DNA of 64,000 nucleotides from an uncultured Collinsella sp. (lineage in GTDB: Bacteria > Actinomycetota > Coriobacteriia > Coriobacteriales > Coriobacteriaceae), in contig CAAGCF010000023.1 in the NCBI GenBank assembly GCA_900768265.1, forward strand, positions 1 to 64,000, read 5' to 3'. Below are positions 1 through 8,420 of this stretch, piece by piece. The notes under the pieces are model-generated. The model was given only the letters and a program-made list of their open reading frames with translations. It was not told the origin of the DNA and searched no databases. The position numbers and the translations under genes were made by a program. The first letter of the stretch is position 1; every line of letters begins with the position of its first letter.

Positions 1-31
1 ACTGGAGTTCAGACGTGTGCTCTTCCGATCT
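1..31 (+). other. Illumina TruSeq read-2 adapter remnant (artefact)
   Basis: The first 31 bases match, as I recall it, the 3' part of the Illumina TruSeq index/read-2 adapter: they begin ACTGGAGTTCAGACGTGTGC and finish with CTCTTCCGATCT. The RNase J reading frame begins to make sense right after base 31. This is untrimmed library adapter at a contig edge and should be masked. Confidence 0.97.
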
Positions 32-1230
32 GCGCGAAGATGGACGGCCTCGCCGTGAACGGGCATGAAGTAGCTCGGGTGCGTCATGGCGAGCATGAGC
101 TTAAGCTCCTCCTGGCTACCATGGCCGGAGACATGAACCAGACGGCGGGACTTGTCGTAAACGTCGCAGCCAAGCTTAGCAAGGCTGTTAATGACCTGCT
201 GAACGGCCTTCTCGTTACCGGGGACCGGCGTTGCCGAGAGGATGACGGTATCGCCCTCGTGGATGGAGAGCGTCTTGTGCTCGCCGTTGGCCATGCGCGA
301 AAGGGCCGACAGAGGCTCGCCCTGCGAACCGGTGCACATGACGACGATCTTGTCGTCGGGCAGGTTGTCAATATCAAAGGCATCGATGATATCGGCATCA
401 TCGATGTTGAGATAGCCCAGTTCGCGCGCCACGCGGGTGTTGGTGAGCATGGAACGACCGGTCACGACGACCTTGCGGCCGCACTTGCGGGCGGCGTCGC
501 AGATCTGCTGCAGACGATGGATGTGGCTCGAGAACGACGCGACGAACACGCGGCCCGGAGCATTCTTGATGGCATGCAACAGATTGGGGCCAACCTCGGC
601 CTCGGACTTGGTAAAGCCGGGGACCGTGGCGTTGGTTGAGTCGGACAGCAGCAGGTCGATGCCCTGCTTGGCAAAGCGGCTGATAGCGGCATAGTCGGGC
701 GTAACACCGTCGATGGGCGTCTGGTCGAGCTTAAAGTCGCCGGTGTGCATAACGGTGCCCTGGTTGGTGCGGATGAACACGCCTAGAGCGCCCGGGATGG
801 AGTGCGTCATCGAGAAGAAGTCGAGCGAGATGCCACCCAAATTGACGTGGCTGCCGCCCTTGACCTCGCGGAACTTGGGTGCACGAATGCGGAACTCGGA
901 GAGCTTGCCCTCGATAAAGCCGAGCGTCAGCTTGCTCGAAAAGATGGGCACCTTGTTGTTGAGGTCCTGCAGCAGGTACGGAAGCGAACCGGTGTGGTCC
1001 TCGTGGCCGTGGGTGACGACGATGCCGCGGAGCTTTTCCTCGTTCTCCAGAACGTAGGTGTAATCCGGAAGTACCAGATCGATACCGGGCTGCGAGTCAT
1101 CGGGGAACATGAGGCCAGCATCGACGAGCACCATGTCGTCGCCGCACTCGAAGACCGTCATGTTCTTGCCGATGCCGTCAAGACCGCCGAGCGGGATGAT
1201 CTTCAAGGGAGATGATTTTTTAGCTGCCAT
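32..1230 (-). CDS. rnj: ribonuclease J, C-terminus missing
   Basis: RNase J is a metallo-beta-lactamase/beta-CASP ribonuclease with endonuclease and 5'-3' exonuclease activity in mRNA decay and rRNA maturation. The frame reads about 399 residues from the ATG at 1230 to the adapter junction. The metal-binding motif HGHEDH lies at residues 74-79. GGLDGIGKNM near the N-terminus resembles the GGLxEIGKNM of the family. HTGDFKLD, DSTNA and TGSQGEP follow in the expected order, and the last readable stretch (MPVHGE) is the beta-CASP motif. Full-length RNase J is about 550-650 residues, so roughly a third is lost at the contig edge; this is a sequencing break, not a pseudogene. A GAAAGGAAA ribosome-binding sequence precedes the start. 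A 650-base gap separates it from pnp. Confidence 0.95.
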
Positions 1231-1418
1231 AGGTGAGTGTTGTTTCCTTTCTTCGAAACGGGTCTGAAACAACCGGCGGGGCGCTTCTGGCAAACCGACC
1301 GTCGGGAACGTACAAACATGCATCGCAGAATCAATGCAATAACCACAGTATGATACCCATTTGCACAACAACAGACCACCCATGCATCAAAGCCCCATCT
1401 GAACCCGTCTATCCCGCC

Positions 1419-1559
1419 GGTCTGGTCTCAGCGGGCCCGGCACGGGCTAAGTTTCCTGCTCTACAGTCCTGCGCAAGACGGAAAGCACATTAAGTGCTTT
1501 CCTTTGCGTGCGGAACTCGCGATAAACTTAGCCCGTGCCGGGCCCGCTGAGACCAGACC
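1419..1559 (+). repeat. long-stem hairpin element, copy A
   Basis: Bases 1419-1454 and 1524-1559 are perfect 36-bp inverted repeats around a 69-base core. The core starts CCTGCTCTACAGTCCTGC, has an internal hairpin with GGAAAGCAC and GTGCTTTCC around an ATTAA loop, and finishes CGTGCGGAACTCGCGAT. Copy B at 1687-1834 has the same core in opposite orientation, but its arms differ apart from about a dozen bases next to the core. I see no convincing gene in this stretch. The function is unknown; it could be a structured RNA, a REP-like mobile hairpin or a terminator-like element. Confidence 0.85.
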
Positions 1560-1686
1560 TGACAAAAAGGGGCAGGTTTATATTGGTCGGTTTTATCTGG
1601 GGAAATGTCGCACATGCGATTATCTAAAGATCTGAATTCAGATAGCTGAATAGACTGTCTAACAAAATCGCAACCCGCACCAACCA

Positions 1687-1834
1687 GCCCTTTTGCTATT
1701 CCCGGCGGGGTCCGCGGGTAAAGTTTATCGCGAGTTCCGCACGAGCCGGAGAGCACTTAATGTGCTCTCCGTGCGAGCAGGACTGTAGAGCAGGAAACTT
1801 TACCCGCGGACCCCGCCGGGAATAGCAAAAGGGC
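1687..1834 (-). repeat. long-stem hairpin element, copy B
   Basis: Bases 1687-1726 and 1795-1834 are perfect 40-bp inverted repeats around a 68-base core. Read on the minus strand, the core matches copy A in its first 18 and last 17 bases and in the internal hairpin. One hairpin base pair is changed on both sides (A-T in A, G-C in B), which is compensatory. The outer arm overlaps the tail of the pnp terminator (GCCCTTTTGC). The 127 bases between the copies (1560-1686) are AT-rich with a 14-base palindrome ATCTGAATTCAGAT. Bases 1231-1418 show nothing I can name except the presumed rnj promoter region. Confidence 0.85.
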
Positions 1835-1855
1835 GACCCCTGTCCGGAGTCGCCC
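1827..1855 (-). terminator. rho-independent terminator of pnp
   Basis: On the minus strand GGGCGAC pairs with GTCGCCC, followed by TTTT, about 26 bases after the pnp stop codon. The 3' side of the stem and the T-run are shared with the outer arm of hairpin element B. Confidence 0.75.
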
Positions 1856-1880
1856 TTGTTGAGCTGCTTATGTGCGACTG

Positions 1881-4127
1881 TTACTCGGCGTCGCGGTGAC
1901 GGCGGGGCTTGCGGCCTCCGTTGTCGCCGGGACGGCGCGGACGGTCGCTGCGCTCGGAGCGCTCACGGCGCGGACGCTCACGACGCTGGAAGTGCTCGCC
2001 GTCGCCCTCGGAGGCACCCTCGGCGCGAGCCGGGGCCTCGGGCTTGTCCAGACGATCGAGCGAAATCTTGCCGCGATCGTCGACCTCGATGACGACGACC
2101 TTGACCTCATCGCCCACGTTGAGGACGTCCTCGACCTTCTCCACACGACCCTTGGCGACGCGGGAGATGTGCAGCAGGCCGTCCTTACCGGGCAGCAGGT
2201 TCACGAAGGCGCCGAAGGGCTGGATGGAGACCACGCGACCGGTGTACTCCTCGCCCGGCTCGGGAACCTTGATGATGAGCTTGATGCGCTCGACGGCCTG
2301 ATCGACGGACTCGCCGGTGCCGCCGACAAAGACGGTGCCGTCCTCCTGGATGTCGACCGAAGCGCCGGTCTCGTCCTGGATGCCGCGGATAACCTTGCCG
2401 CCGGAACCGATGACGTCGCGGATCTTATCGGTCGGAACCTGGATGGAGACGATGCGCGGAGCGGTGCTGCGCGTGGTATGGCGCGGCTCGGGGATCACAT
2501 CGAGCATCTTCTGCAGGATGAAGGCGCGACCCTCCTTGGCCTGCTGCAGGGCGCGGGCCAAGATATCGAAGGTAAGACCGGTGGCCTTGTTGTCCATCTG
2601 CAGGGCGGTGATGCCCTCGGTGGTACCGGTAACCTTAAAGTCCATGTCGCCCAGGAAATCCTCGAGACCCTGGATATCGGACAGGACCACGGTCTTGCCC
2701 TCCTCCTGGATCAGGCCCATGGCGATACCGGAGACCGGGCGCTTAATGGGCACGCCACCGTCCATAAGGGCGAGCGTGGAACCGCAGGTCGAAGCCATCG
2801 AAGAGGAGCCGTTGGACTCCATGACCTCGGAGACGACGCGGATGGCGTAGGGGAACTCGTTCTCGTCGGGAAGCACCGGAAGCAGAGCGCGCTCGGCCAG
2901 ATTGCCGTGACCGATCTCGCGGCGCTTGGGGCTGCCCATGCGGCCGGTCTCGCCGGTGCAGAACGGCGGGAAGTTGTAGTGGTGCATATAGCGCTTGCCC
3001 TCGGTGGGCTCGATGGTATCCAGACGCTGGCCCTCGTTGAGCATGCCAAGCGACAGGACGGAGAGCACCTGGGTCTGACCACGCTGGAACAGGCCAGAGC
3101 CGTGAACAAGCGGCAGGTAGTTGTCCTTCACCATGATGGGACGAATCTCGTCGGCGGCACGACCGTCAACGCGCTCGCCGGTCTCGACGACCATGGTGCG
3201 CATGGCCTTCTTCTCGAGCTTCTTGAGCGCCACAGGGATCTCGCGCTCCCAGGCGGCCTGCTCCTCGTCAGTGAACTCGGCGCGGATGGACTCCTTCAGA
3301 GCCTCGACCTTACCGATGCGGGAAAGCTTGTCGGCGTCGCGCAAGGCAGCGGCCATCTCGTCGTAGTGGGCGAAGATGCGCTCCTGGACCTCCTCGACGG
3401 GCTGGTCGAGCGGGTACTCCTTCTTGACGATAGCGCCGTTGACCTGCTCCCACTCGGCGACAAACTCGTCCTGGGCCTGGCAGAAGGCAGCGAGGGCCTC
3501 CTGGCCAAACTTCATAGCAGCGAGCATGTCGTCCTCGGAGATCTCCTCGGCGCCGGCCTCGACCATCGAGATGAAGTCGGCAGAGCCGCCCAGCTCCAGG
3601 TCCAGGTCGGAGTTCTCGCGCTCCTCATAGGTGGGGTTGACGATAAACTCGCCGGTCTCCACGTTACGGCCGATGCGCACGCAGGCAAGCGGGCCCTCGA
3701 AGGGCACGCCGCCGAGCGTCATGGCCAGGGAGGCGCCCATGACGTTGATGACGTCGAAGGGGTTGACCTGGTCGGCGACGAGCGAGGTAGCGACGATGTG
3801 CACCTCGTTACGGAAGCCGTCCGGGAAGCTCGGACGGATCGGGCGGTCGATCATACGAGCCGTGAGCGTGGCCTTCTCGCTGGGACGGCCCTCACGCTTG
3901 AGGTAGCCGCCCGGGATGCGGCCGGCGGCGTACATCTTCTCGTTGAAGTCGACGGTCAGCGGGAAGAAGTCGTAATTCTTGCGCTCCTTGGAGACGACCA
4001 CAGTGTCGAGCATCGTGGTGTCGCCCTGCTTGACCAGACAAGCGCCGGTGGCCTGTTTGGCAAGCTCACCGGACTCAAAGGTGTAGGTCTTGCCGTACAG
4101 CTCAAAGGTCTTGGATACGAGTGTCAT
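1881..4127 (-). CDS. pnp: polyribonucleotide nucleotidyltransferase (PNPase)
   Basis: PNPase degrades RNA 3'-5' by phosphorolysis and can add 3' tails; it is a homotrimer in the RNA-decay machinery. The 748 residues cover the whole family plan: a first RNase PH domain (about 15-150), an all-alpha linker, a second RNase PH domain (about 320-540, with FFxRGQTQ-type and SNGSSSMAS motifs), a KH domain with GSGGKVIRG near 580, and an S1 domain (EEYTGRVVSIQPFGAFV, about 640-710). The tail after the S1 domain is a 40-residue Arg/Glu-rich extension. The ATG at 4127 has a strong AAAGGAGAACA site. It lies 151 bases downstream of rpsO, a common pairing. A CCCGCAGGC-type hairpin sits in the leader, which might be used for autoregulation as in other pnp genes; that is inference. 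Confidence 0.98.
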   Translation of the reverse strand: MTLVSKTFELYGKTYTFESGELAKQATGACLVKQGDTTMLDTVVVSKERKNYDFFPLTVDFNEKMYAAGRIPGGYLKREGRPSEKATLTARMIDRPIRPSFPDGFRNEVHIVATSLVADQVNPFDVINVMGASLAMTLGGVPFEGPLACVRIGRNVETGEFIVNPTYEERENSDLDLELGGSADFISMVEAGAEEISEDDMLAAMKFGQEALAAFCQAQDEFVAEWEQVNGAIVKKEYPLDQPVEEVQERIFAHYDEMAAALRDADKLSRIGKVEALKESIRAEFTDEEQAAWEREIPVALKKLEKKAMRTMVVETGERVDGRAADEIRPIMVKDNYLPLVHGSGLFQRGQTQVLSVLSLGMLNEGQRLDTIEPTEGKRYMHHYNFPPFCTGETGRMGSPKRREIGHGNLAERALLPVLPDENEFPYAIRVVSEVMESNGSSSMASTCGSTLALMDGGVPIKRPVSGIAMGLIQEEGKTVVLSDIQGLEDFLGDMDFKVTGTTEGITALQMDNKATGLTFDILARALQQAKEGRAFILQKMLDVIPEPRHTTRSTAPRIVSIQVPTDKIRDVIGSGGKVIRGIQDETGASVDIQEDGTVFVGGTGESVDQAVERIKLIIKVPEPGEEYTGRVVSIQPFGAFVNLLPGKDGLLHISRVAKGRVEKVEDVLNVGDEVKVVVIEVDDRGKISLDRLDKPEAPARAEGASEGDGEHFQRRERPRRERSERSDRPRRPGDNGGRKPRRHRDAE

Positions 4128-4229
4128 TGTTCTCCTTTACCCCACAGGCCCCTTGCCTGCGGGCTTCTCATGTGACGCGGGCCCCCTGCCCCCGCCACGC
4201 TTCAGAGCGTGATTGTTCACGCCCTTACA

Positions 4230-4262
4230 CAAAAAGAGCGCCCCGCTGCGCAGGACGCTCTT
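4230..4262 (-). terminator. rho-independent terminator of rpsO
   Basis: On the minus strand AAGAGCG and CGCTCTT form a stem followed by five T residues, starting 16 bases after the rpsO stop codon. Confidence 0.85.
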
Positions 4263-4278
4263 AGCATGTACAAATCCG

Positions 4279-4557
4279 TTACTGGATGTTGTCGCGGATG
4301 CCCAGAGCCTTAATGAGCTCACGGTACTCGACGATGTCGTTCTTCTTGATGTAGGAGAGAAGACGACGACGACGGCCGACGAGCATGAGCAGGCCACGAC
4401 GGGTGTGGAAGTCCTTCTGGTGGGACTTCATGTGCTCGGTCAGCTCCTTGATGCGCTCGGACAGGATAGCGACCTGAACCTTGGGGTTACCGGTATCGAC
4501 CGGGGAGTTACCGAACTGGGCGGTCAGCTCCGCCTTGCGCTCTTTGGAAACAGTCAT
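4279..4557 (-). CDS. rpsO: 30S ribosomal protein S15
   Basis: S15 binds the central domain of 16S rRNA early in small-subunit assembly. The protein is 92 residues from ATG 4557 (MTVSKERKAEL), close to the usual 89. The family signature HxxDFHTRRGLLxLVGRRRRLLxYL is visible as HQKDFHTRRGLLMLVGRRRR. An AAAGGTGAAACA site fixes the start; a longer frame upstream has no family resemblance. It ends in its own terminator and has its own promoter and a leader of about 115 bases. Confidence 0.98.
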   Translation of the reverse strand: MTVSKERKAELTAQFGNSPVDTGNPKVQVAILSERIKELTEHMKSHQKDFHTRRGLLMLVGRRRRLLSYIKKNDIVEYRELIKALGIRDNIQ

Positions 4558-4681
4558 TGTTTCACCTTTCGTTTCGCGTCGCCCGCGGGCGACTCTATTC
4601 GCCTCGGACTGGGAAGCCGCCGGTGGAGCGAACATCCAAGGTCGAGGTACCCACAGGTCGGTATGTTACCACAAGCGGCGC
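4558..4681 (-). promoter_or_regulatory. rpsO promoter and 5' leader
   Basis: On the minus strand TGGTAACAT at 4681-4673 looks like an extended -10 element (TGn plus TAACAT) without a good -35. The transcript would carry a leader of about 110 bases. It contains a perfect 16-base palindrome GTCGCCCGCGGGCGAC at 4578-4593, just ahead of the ribosome-binding site, where S15 autoregulatory structures lie in other bacteria. Promoter and regulation are inferred. Confidence 0.4.
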
Positions 4682-4695
4682 GCGCCTGCGCATCA

Positions 4696-5445
4696 TCACC
4701 GACCCAACATGAATTCCATCGCACGGAGTCGCTGATCGGTGTGCGTGGCGGCCCAAACATGCGAAAGCCCCAGCAAAAACGCAGCCGTATGCGGATCGAT
4801 CTGCTCATCCATAAGGGCATCGAAGGTCATGGACATCAGGGCGCGCAGCCATGCGACCTCGCCGACCGATACCAACTCGGCACCGGGCACGCTCGAGGCG
4901 CACGACCCGCACAGAAGCCCGCCGGCTTGGGCCGAGAAATGCGAGAGCATGGGATCGCCGCACGAGACGCAAGCCGAGAAATCGGGTCGGTAACCAACGT
5001 GCGACAGCAGTTTAAAGACATAGGCCGCCACGAGCAGGTCCATATGTGCCGAGTCGATCCCACCGCCGACAAGTGTGAGCGCCCGCTGTGTGATGGCAAA
5101 GGTAAATGGATCCTCGGCATCCTCAAACGAGCACACGCGCGCAACCTCGGCAATCGCGCTGGCGGCACAGGTCGTCTCGTAGTCAGGAGCGGAACCGAGC
5201 GGCGCCTCCATAAGCTCCGCCTGAGAAACCACGTCAAGCGAGCGACCATGCGCCAACAGCATATCAACGGTGCAGAAGAGCTCGCAGCGGGCCGCAAGGC
5301 GACCGCCGGGCTTACGTGCGCCCTTGGCCACGGCACGCACCTGCCGCCCCCGTTCGTCGAGCATCGTCAAGATCAGGTCGGTTTCCTTGAGCTTGGTCTT
5401 GTCGAGGACGAGCACCTTCGTGCGATATGTGCGAGAGCCTGCCAT
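4696..5445 (-). CDS. recO: DNA repair protein RecO
   Basis: RecO works with RecF and RecR to load RecA on SSB-coated single strands in gap repair. The 249 residues start with the oligonucleotide-binding fold (YRTKVLVLDKTKLKETDLILTMLDERGRQV), followed by the helical domain. A four-cysteine zinc site is visible: CVSC and CGSC near residues 158-180. Length matches the family (about 240-260). It begins 12 bases after the era stop with a weak ribosome-binding site, so translation is probably coupled to era. The era-recO order is widespread. It is last in the cluster that runs from lepA. Confidence 0.95.
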   Translation of the reverse strand: MAGSRTYRTKVLVLDKTKLKETDLILTMLDERGRQVRAVAKGARKPGGRLAARCELFCTVDMLLAHGRSLDVVSQAELMEAPLGSAPDYETTCAASAIAEVARVCSFEDAEDPFTFAITQRALTLVGGGIDSAHMDLLVAAYVFKLLSHVGYRPDFSACVSCGDPMLSHFSAQAGGLLCGSCASSVPGAELVSVGEVAWLRALMSMTFDALMDEQIDPHTAAFLLGLSHVWAATHTDQRLRAMEFMLGR

Positions 5446-5457
5446 GAACGCCGAAGC

Positions 5458-6528
5458 TTAATCTTCGGCGTTGTAGCCAAAGCGACGGATCTGCGCCTCG
5501 TCATCGCGCCAGCCGGCCTTAACTTTCACGTCGAGCTCCAAAAAGACCTGCGTGCCAAAGATACGTTCAAGGTCGCGACGAGCATCGATGCCGATATGCT
5601 TGATCATCTCGCCGCCCTTGCCGATGATGATGCCCTTCTGCCCCTCGCGCTCGACGTAAATAGTGGCGTGCACGCGCAGGACCTTCTTAGTCTGCTCGAG
5701 CGCGTCACAGATGACGCCCACGGAGTGAGGGATCTCGTCGCGGGTGCGACGCAGGACCTTCTCGCGCACAAACTCGGCCACGAGGGTCTCGTCGGAAGCG
5801 TCGGTGCCCATGTCCTCGGGGAACCAGCGCGGGCCCTCGGGCAAAAAGTGAGCGACGGTCTCGATAAACGCATCGACGTTAAAGTTCTTGACCGACGACG
5901 TCACGATCTCATCGTCGTATTCCATAAGCTCGTGAGCGGCCTTGAGCTGTTCCATAACCTGGGCGGGATCGGCCTCGTCGGCCTTCGTGAGCACCAGGAC
6001 CTTTTTGGAACGGGCGCTCTTGACGCGCTCGGCAACCCAGGCGTCTCCCCTGCCGATGGGTTTGGTGGCGTCGATCAGAAACGCGACGACGTCTACGTCA
6101 TTGAGCTCGAACAGGGCACTTTTATTAAGCTCGGAGCCCAGGCCGTCCTTGGGCTTGTGGATACCCGGCGTGTCAACGAAGACCAGCTGGTAACCGGGGC
6201 GGTTGACCACGGCGCGCATACGGCGACGCGTCGTCTGGGCCACCGGAGAGGTGATGGCGACCTTCTTGCCGTAACAGGCGTTGAGCAGCGTGGACTTGCC
6301 GGCGTTGGGGCGACCGACCAGGGCCACAAAGCCGCTGTGGAAACCGGGTTCCACGTCGCCAAAGCCCGCGAGGCTCTCGCGCTCGTCGCACAGGGCATCG
6401 AGTTCCTCGTCGCTCATACCCTCAAACGGGTCGAACTCCTCGACCTCGTCAAACGAATCGGAACCTTCAGCCTCGTCCAGGACCTCGTCATCCAAAACTT
6501 CATCGGTAGGCTGCATATTGTCGGACAT
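5458..6528 (-). CDS. era: GTPase Era with acidic N-terminal extension
   Basis: Era is a Ras-like GTPase that binds the 3' end of 16S rRNA and helps 30S maturation. G1 is GRPNAGKST (residues 72-80), G3 is DTPGIHKP, and G4 is TKAD rather than the usual NKxD. The C-terminal KH domain carries IIIGKGGEMIKHIG. At 356 residues it is about 55 longer than typical Era. The surplus is an Asp/Glu-rich N-terminal extension (residues 1-60) with almost no basic residues. The ATG at 6528 has an AAAGGGATTACC site, so the extension is probably translated. A second ATG inside the extension (residue 38) lacks a clear site. It lies between dgkA and recO, the usual neighbours. Confidence 0.97.
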   Translation of the reverse strand: MSDNMQPTDEVLDDEVLDEAEGSDSFDEVEEFDPFEGMSDEELDALCDERESLAGFGDVEPGFHSGFVALVGRPNAGKSTLLNACYGKKVAITSPVAQTTRRRMRAVVNRPGYQLVFVDTPGIHKPKDGLGSELNKSALFELNDVDVVAFLIDATKPIGRGDAWVAERVKSARSKKVLVLTKADEADPAQVMEQLKAAHELMEYDDEIVTSSVKNFNVDAFIETVAHFLPEGPRWFPEDMGTDASDETLVAEFVREKVLRRTRDEIPHSVGVICDALEQTKKVLRVHATIYVEREGQKGIIIGKGGEMIKHIGIDARRDLERIFGTQVFLELDVKVKAGWRDDEAQIRRFGYNAED

Positions 6529-6540
6529 GGTAATCCCTTT

Positions 6541-6918
6541 CTAAATAAAGTCGAGCGCGTGGGCAAAGACAAGTAAGCCAACGATCGCGGCGGTAATGGA
6601 AAGAACGTATACAGAGGCAGCGGCGATATCCTTCGCGCGCTTGGCCAGCGGATGCAGCTCCTGGGTCGCCAGGTCGACAATCGCCTCCATGGCGGTATTG
6701 CACAACTCGCCGTGAATCACCAGGCCGCAGCAGATGATGACCGTAGCCCACTCGGCAATATCGAGCCCCACGATGCAGCCGGCAATGACGGTGCACACGC
6801 CCGCCACGAGCATGACCTTGATATTGCGCTCGGTCTTGACGGCGGTGACGAAGCCCTCCATGGCGTATGAGAACGACTTTAAAAAGGACGGATGGTCCTT
6901 GTTCGATCCGGGAATCAT
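6541..6918 (-). CDS. dgkA: diacylglycerol/undecaprenol kinase
   Basis: This is a small integral membrane lipid kinase of the DgkA family. In Gram-positives it usually phosphorylates undecaprenol for the cell-wall lipid carrier. It has 125 residues with three hydrophobic segments (about 34-52, 56-72 and 101-122). The family signature ExxNTAxE is present as ELCNTAMEAIVD near residues 71-82. The ATG at 6918 follows ybeY by 9 bases. The order ybeY-dgkA-era is conserved in many Gram-positives, which supports the call. Substrate choice cannot be read from the sequence. Confidence 0.93.
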   Translation of the reverse strand: MIPGSNKDHPSFLKSFSYAMEGFVTAVKTERNIKVMLVAGVCTVIAGCIVGLDIAEWATVIICCGLVIHGELCNTAMEAIVDLATQELHPLAKRAKDIAAASVYVLSITAAIVGLLVFAHALDFI

Positions 6919-6927
6919 AGACGGCTC

Positions 6928-7437
6928 CTAGTCGTGGGCATGATTGGTTATGGGGCCGACGTGGACAAGTTTGGGGTCCTCGCCGCGCTCAAGCGCCAGG
7001 TCGCGCAGGATGGCATCCTCGCGTGCTTCCATGACCTCGGCCTCATCGTCCTCGATGTGGTCGTAACCCAGCAGGTGCAGCATTCCGTGCACGAGCATCA
7101 GTCGGCACTCATCGGCGGGGCTGTTGCCAAAGCCGGGGGCCTGGCGGGCAATAACCTGCGGGGCCAGGATAATATCGCCGAGCTCGAGCGTCTCGTCGGC
7201 GGGAATGTCCTCGTCAAAGGCCGAGTCGCATTCAAACGAGAGTACGTCGGTCGTGCGATCGATGCCACGCCACTCAAGGTTGAGCTCGTGCATCTCGTCC
7301 TCGTCGACATACGAAAGGGAAATCTCGACCTCACGCTCAACACCCTCGGCGGCAAGCACAACTGAGCAGATGTGCTCCACCTCCTGGGCATCGAGCAGCG
7401 TATCGAGCTCGGCGTCATTGCTGATCAATACACTCAA
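6928..7437 (-). CDS. ybeY: endoribonuclease YbeY (rRNA maturation factor)
   Basis: YbeY is a zinc-dependent single-strand endoribonuclease for 16S rRNA 3'-end maturation and ribosome quality control. The metal motif HGMLHLLGYDH (H3 motif) lies near residues 115-125, and the RxTDVLSF strand motif appears as RTTDVLSFE. Length 169 is normal. The start is TTG at 7437, overlapping the phoH stop in a TTGA tetranucleotide, with AAAGGAG five bases upstream; no better start exists. It is translationally coupled to phoH, its usual partner. Confidence 0.95.
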   Translation of the reverse strand: MSVLISNDAELDTLLDAQEVEHICSVVLAAEGVEREVEISLSYVDEDEMHELNLEWRGIDRTTDVLSFECDSAFDEDIPADETLELGDIILAPQVIARQAPGFGNSPADECRLMLVHGMLHLLGYDHIEDDEAEVMEAREDAILRDLALERGEDPKLVHVGPITNHAHD

Positions 7438-8420
7438 CGAGACTCCTTTCGATCGTGTGCGCGCTGCTCGCGCGCATCGTCGTATGCATCATAGGCCTCA
7501 ACGATACGGCCCACCAGGGCATGGCGCACCACATCGGCGCGCTCCAGGTGAGAAAACGTCACATCGTCGACGCGACCCAAAATCCTTTCAACATCGGCAA
7601 GACCGCCGCGACGACCCACCAGGTCACGCTGACTCAGGTCGCCGGTAATCACGAACTTGGAATTAAAACCTAAACGCGTCAGGAACATCTTCATCTGCTC
7701 GGGCGTCGTGTTTTGTGCCTCATCGAGCACCACGAAGGCATCACTCAGCGTTCGACCGCGCATGTAGGCGAGCGGGGCGATCTCGATCACGCCACGCTCC
7801 ATAAGCTCATCGGTGCGTTCGCGATCCATCATGTCAAAGAGGGCATCATAGAGCGGGCGCATATACGGGTCGATCTTTTCCTCGAGGGTGCCGGGCAAAA
7901 AGCCCAGGTTCTCCCCCGCCTCGACAACCGGGCGCGTCAGGATCAGGCGGCCTACCTCATGGCGCTTGAGCGCGGCGACGGCGAGCGCCATGGCCAGATA
8001 GGTTTTACCGGTACCGGCGGGACCGAGGCCAAACGTAATGGTAGAAGAGCGGATGGCATCAACATAGCGCTTTTGACCGAGCGTTTTGGGCCGGATGACG
8101 CGACCGCGATACGATAGCAGCACGTCATCGCGCAGCGATGAGGCATCATGCTCGCCGTCGCGCAGAACGGCCAGACAGCGCGAGACATCATCGACAGAAA
8201 GCGTACGCCCGGCAGCAGCCTCACGAAAGGCATGTTCGAAAAAACGCGCGACCAGCTCGACCTCGTCCGGATCGCCGCTCACGGCAACGCTGTCACCGCG
8301 GGCAACCACATGGGCGCGTACCAGGTTCTCGAGCGCACGAAGGACGCCGTCGCCGGCGCCCAAAACGCGCGAGGGGTCGATACCCTCGGGAACGGTAAGT
8401 CTAATATTCGAGGCTTCCAT
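7434..8420 (-). CDS. phoH: PhoH-like P-loop ATPase
   Basis: This is a PhoH/PhoL-family ATPase, thought to act with YbeY on RNA; the exact role is unsettled. The Walker A motif GPAGTGKTYLA is near residues 135-145, Walker B is FVVLDEAQNTTP, and the family strand RPVVEAGENLGFLPGTLEEKIDPYMRP is intact apart from small changes. I chose ATG 8420 (MEASNIRLTV, 328 residues) because GGGAGGTTC precedes it and this is the family start; a longer frame to 8525 runs into mtaB without homology. It overlaps the mtaB stop by 20 bases. Confidence 0.95.
   Translation of the reverse strand: MEASNIRLTVPEGIDPSRVLGAGDGVLRALENLVRAHVVARGDSVAVSGDPDEVELVARFFEHAFREAAAGRTLSVDDVSRCLAVLRDGEHDASSLRDDVLLSYRGRVIRPKTLGQKRYVDAIRSSTITFGLGPAGTGKTYLAMALAVAALKRHEVGRLILTRPVVEAGENLGFLPGTLEEKIDPYMRPLYDALFDMMDRERTDELMERGVIEIAPLAYMRGRTLSDAFVVLDEAQNTTPEQMKMFLTRLGFNSKFVITGDLSQRDLVGRRGGLADVERILGRVDDVTFSHLERADVVRHALVGRIVEAYDAYDDAREQRAHDRKESR

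Noticed and set aside
1233..1756. Two short open frames within the rnj-pnp gap
   Set aside because: They run through the inverted-repeat arms, have no convincing ribosome-binding site and no family resemblance.
1419..1834. CRISPR array or integron attC sites
   Set aside because: There are only two copies, in opposite orientation, without regular spacers or cas genes. The arm ends do not show the GTTRRRY-type attC core and no integrase is nearby.
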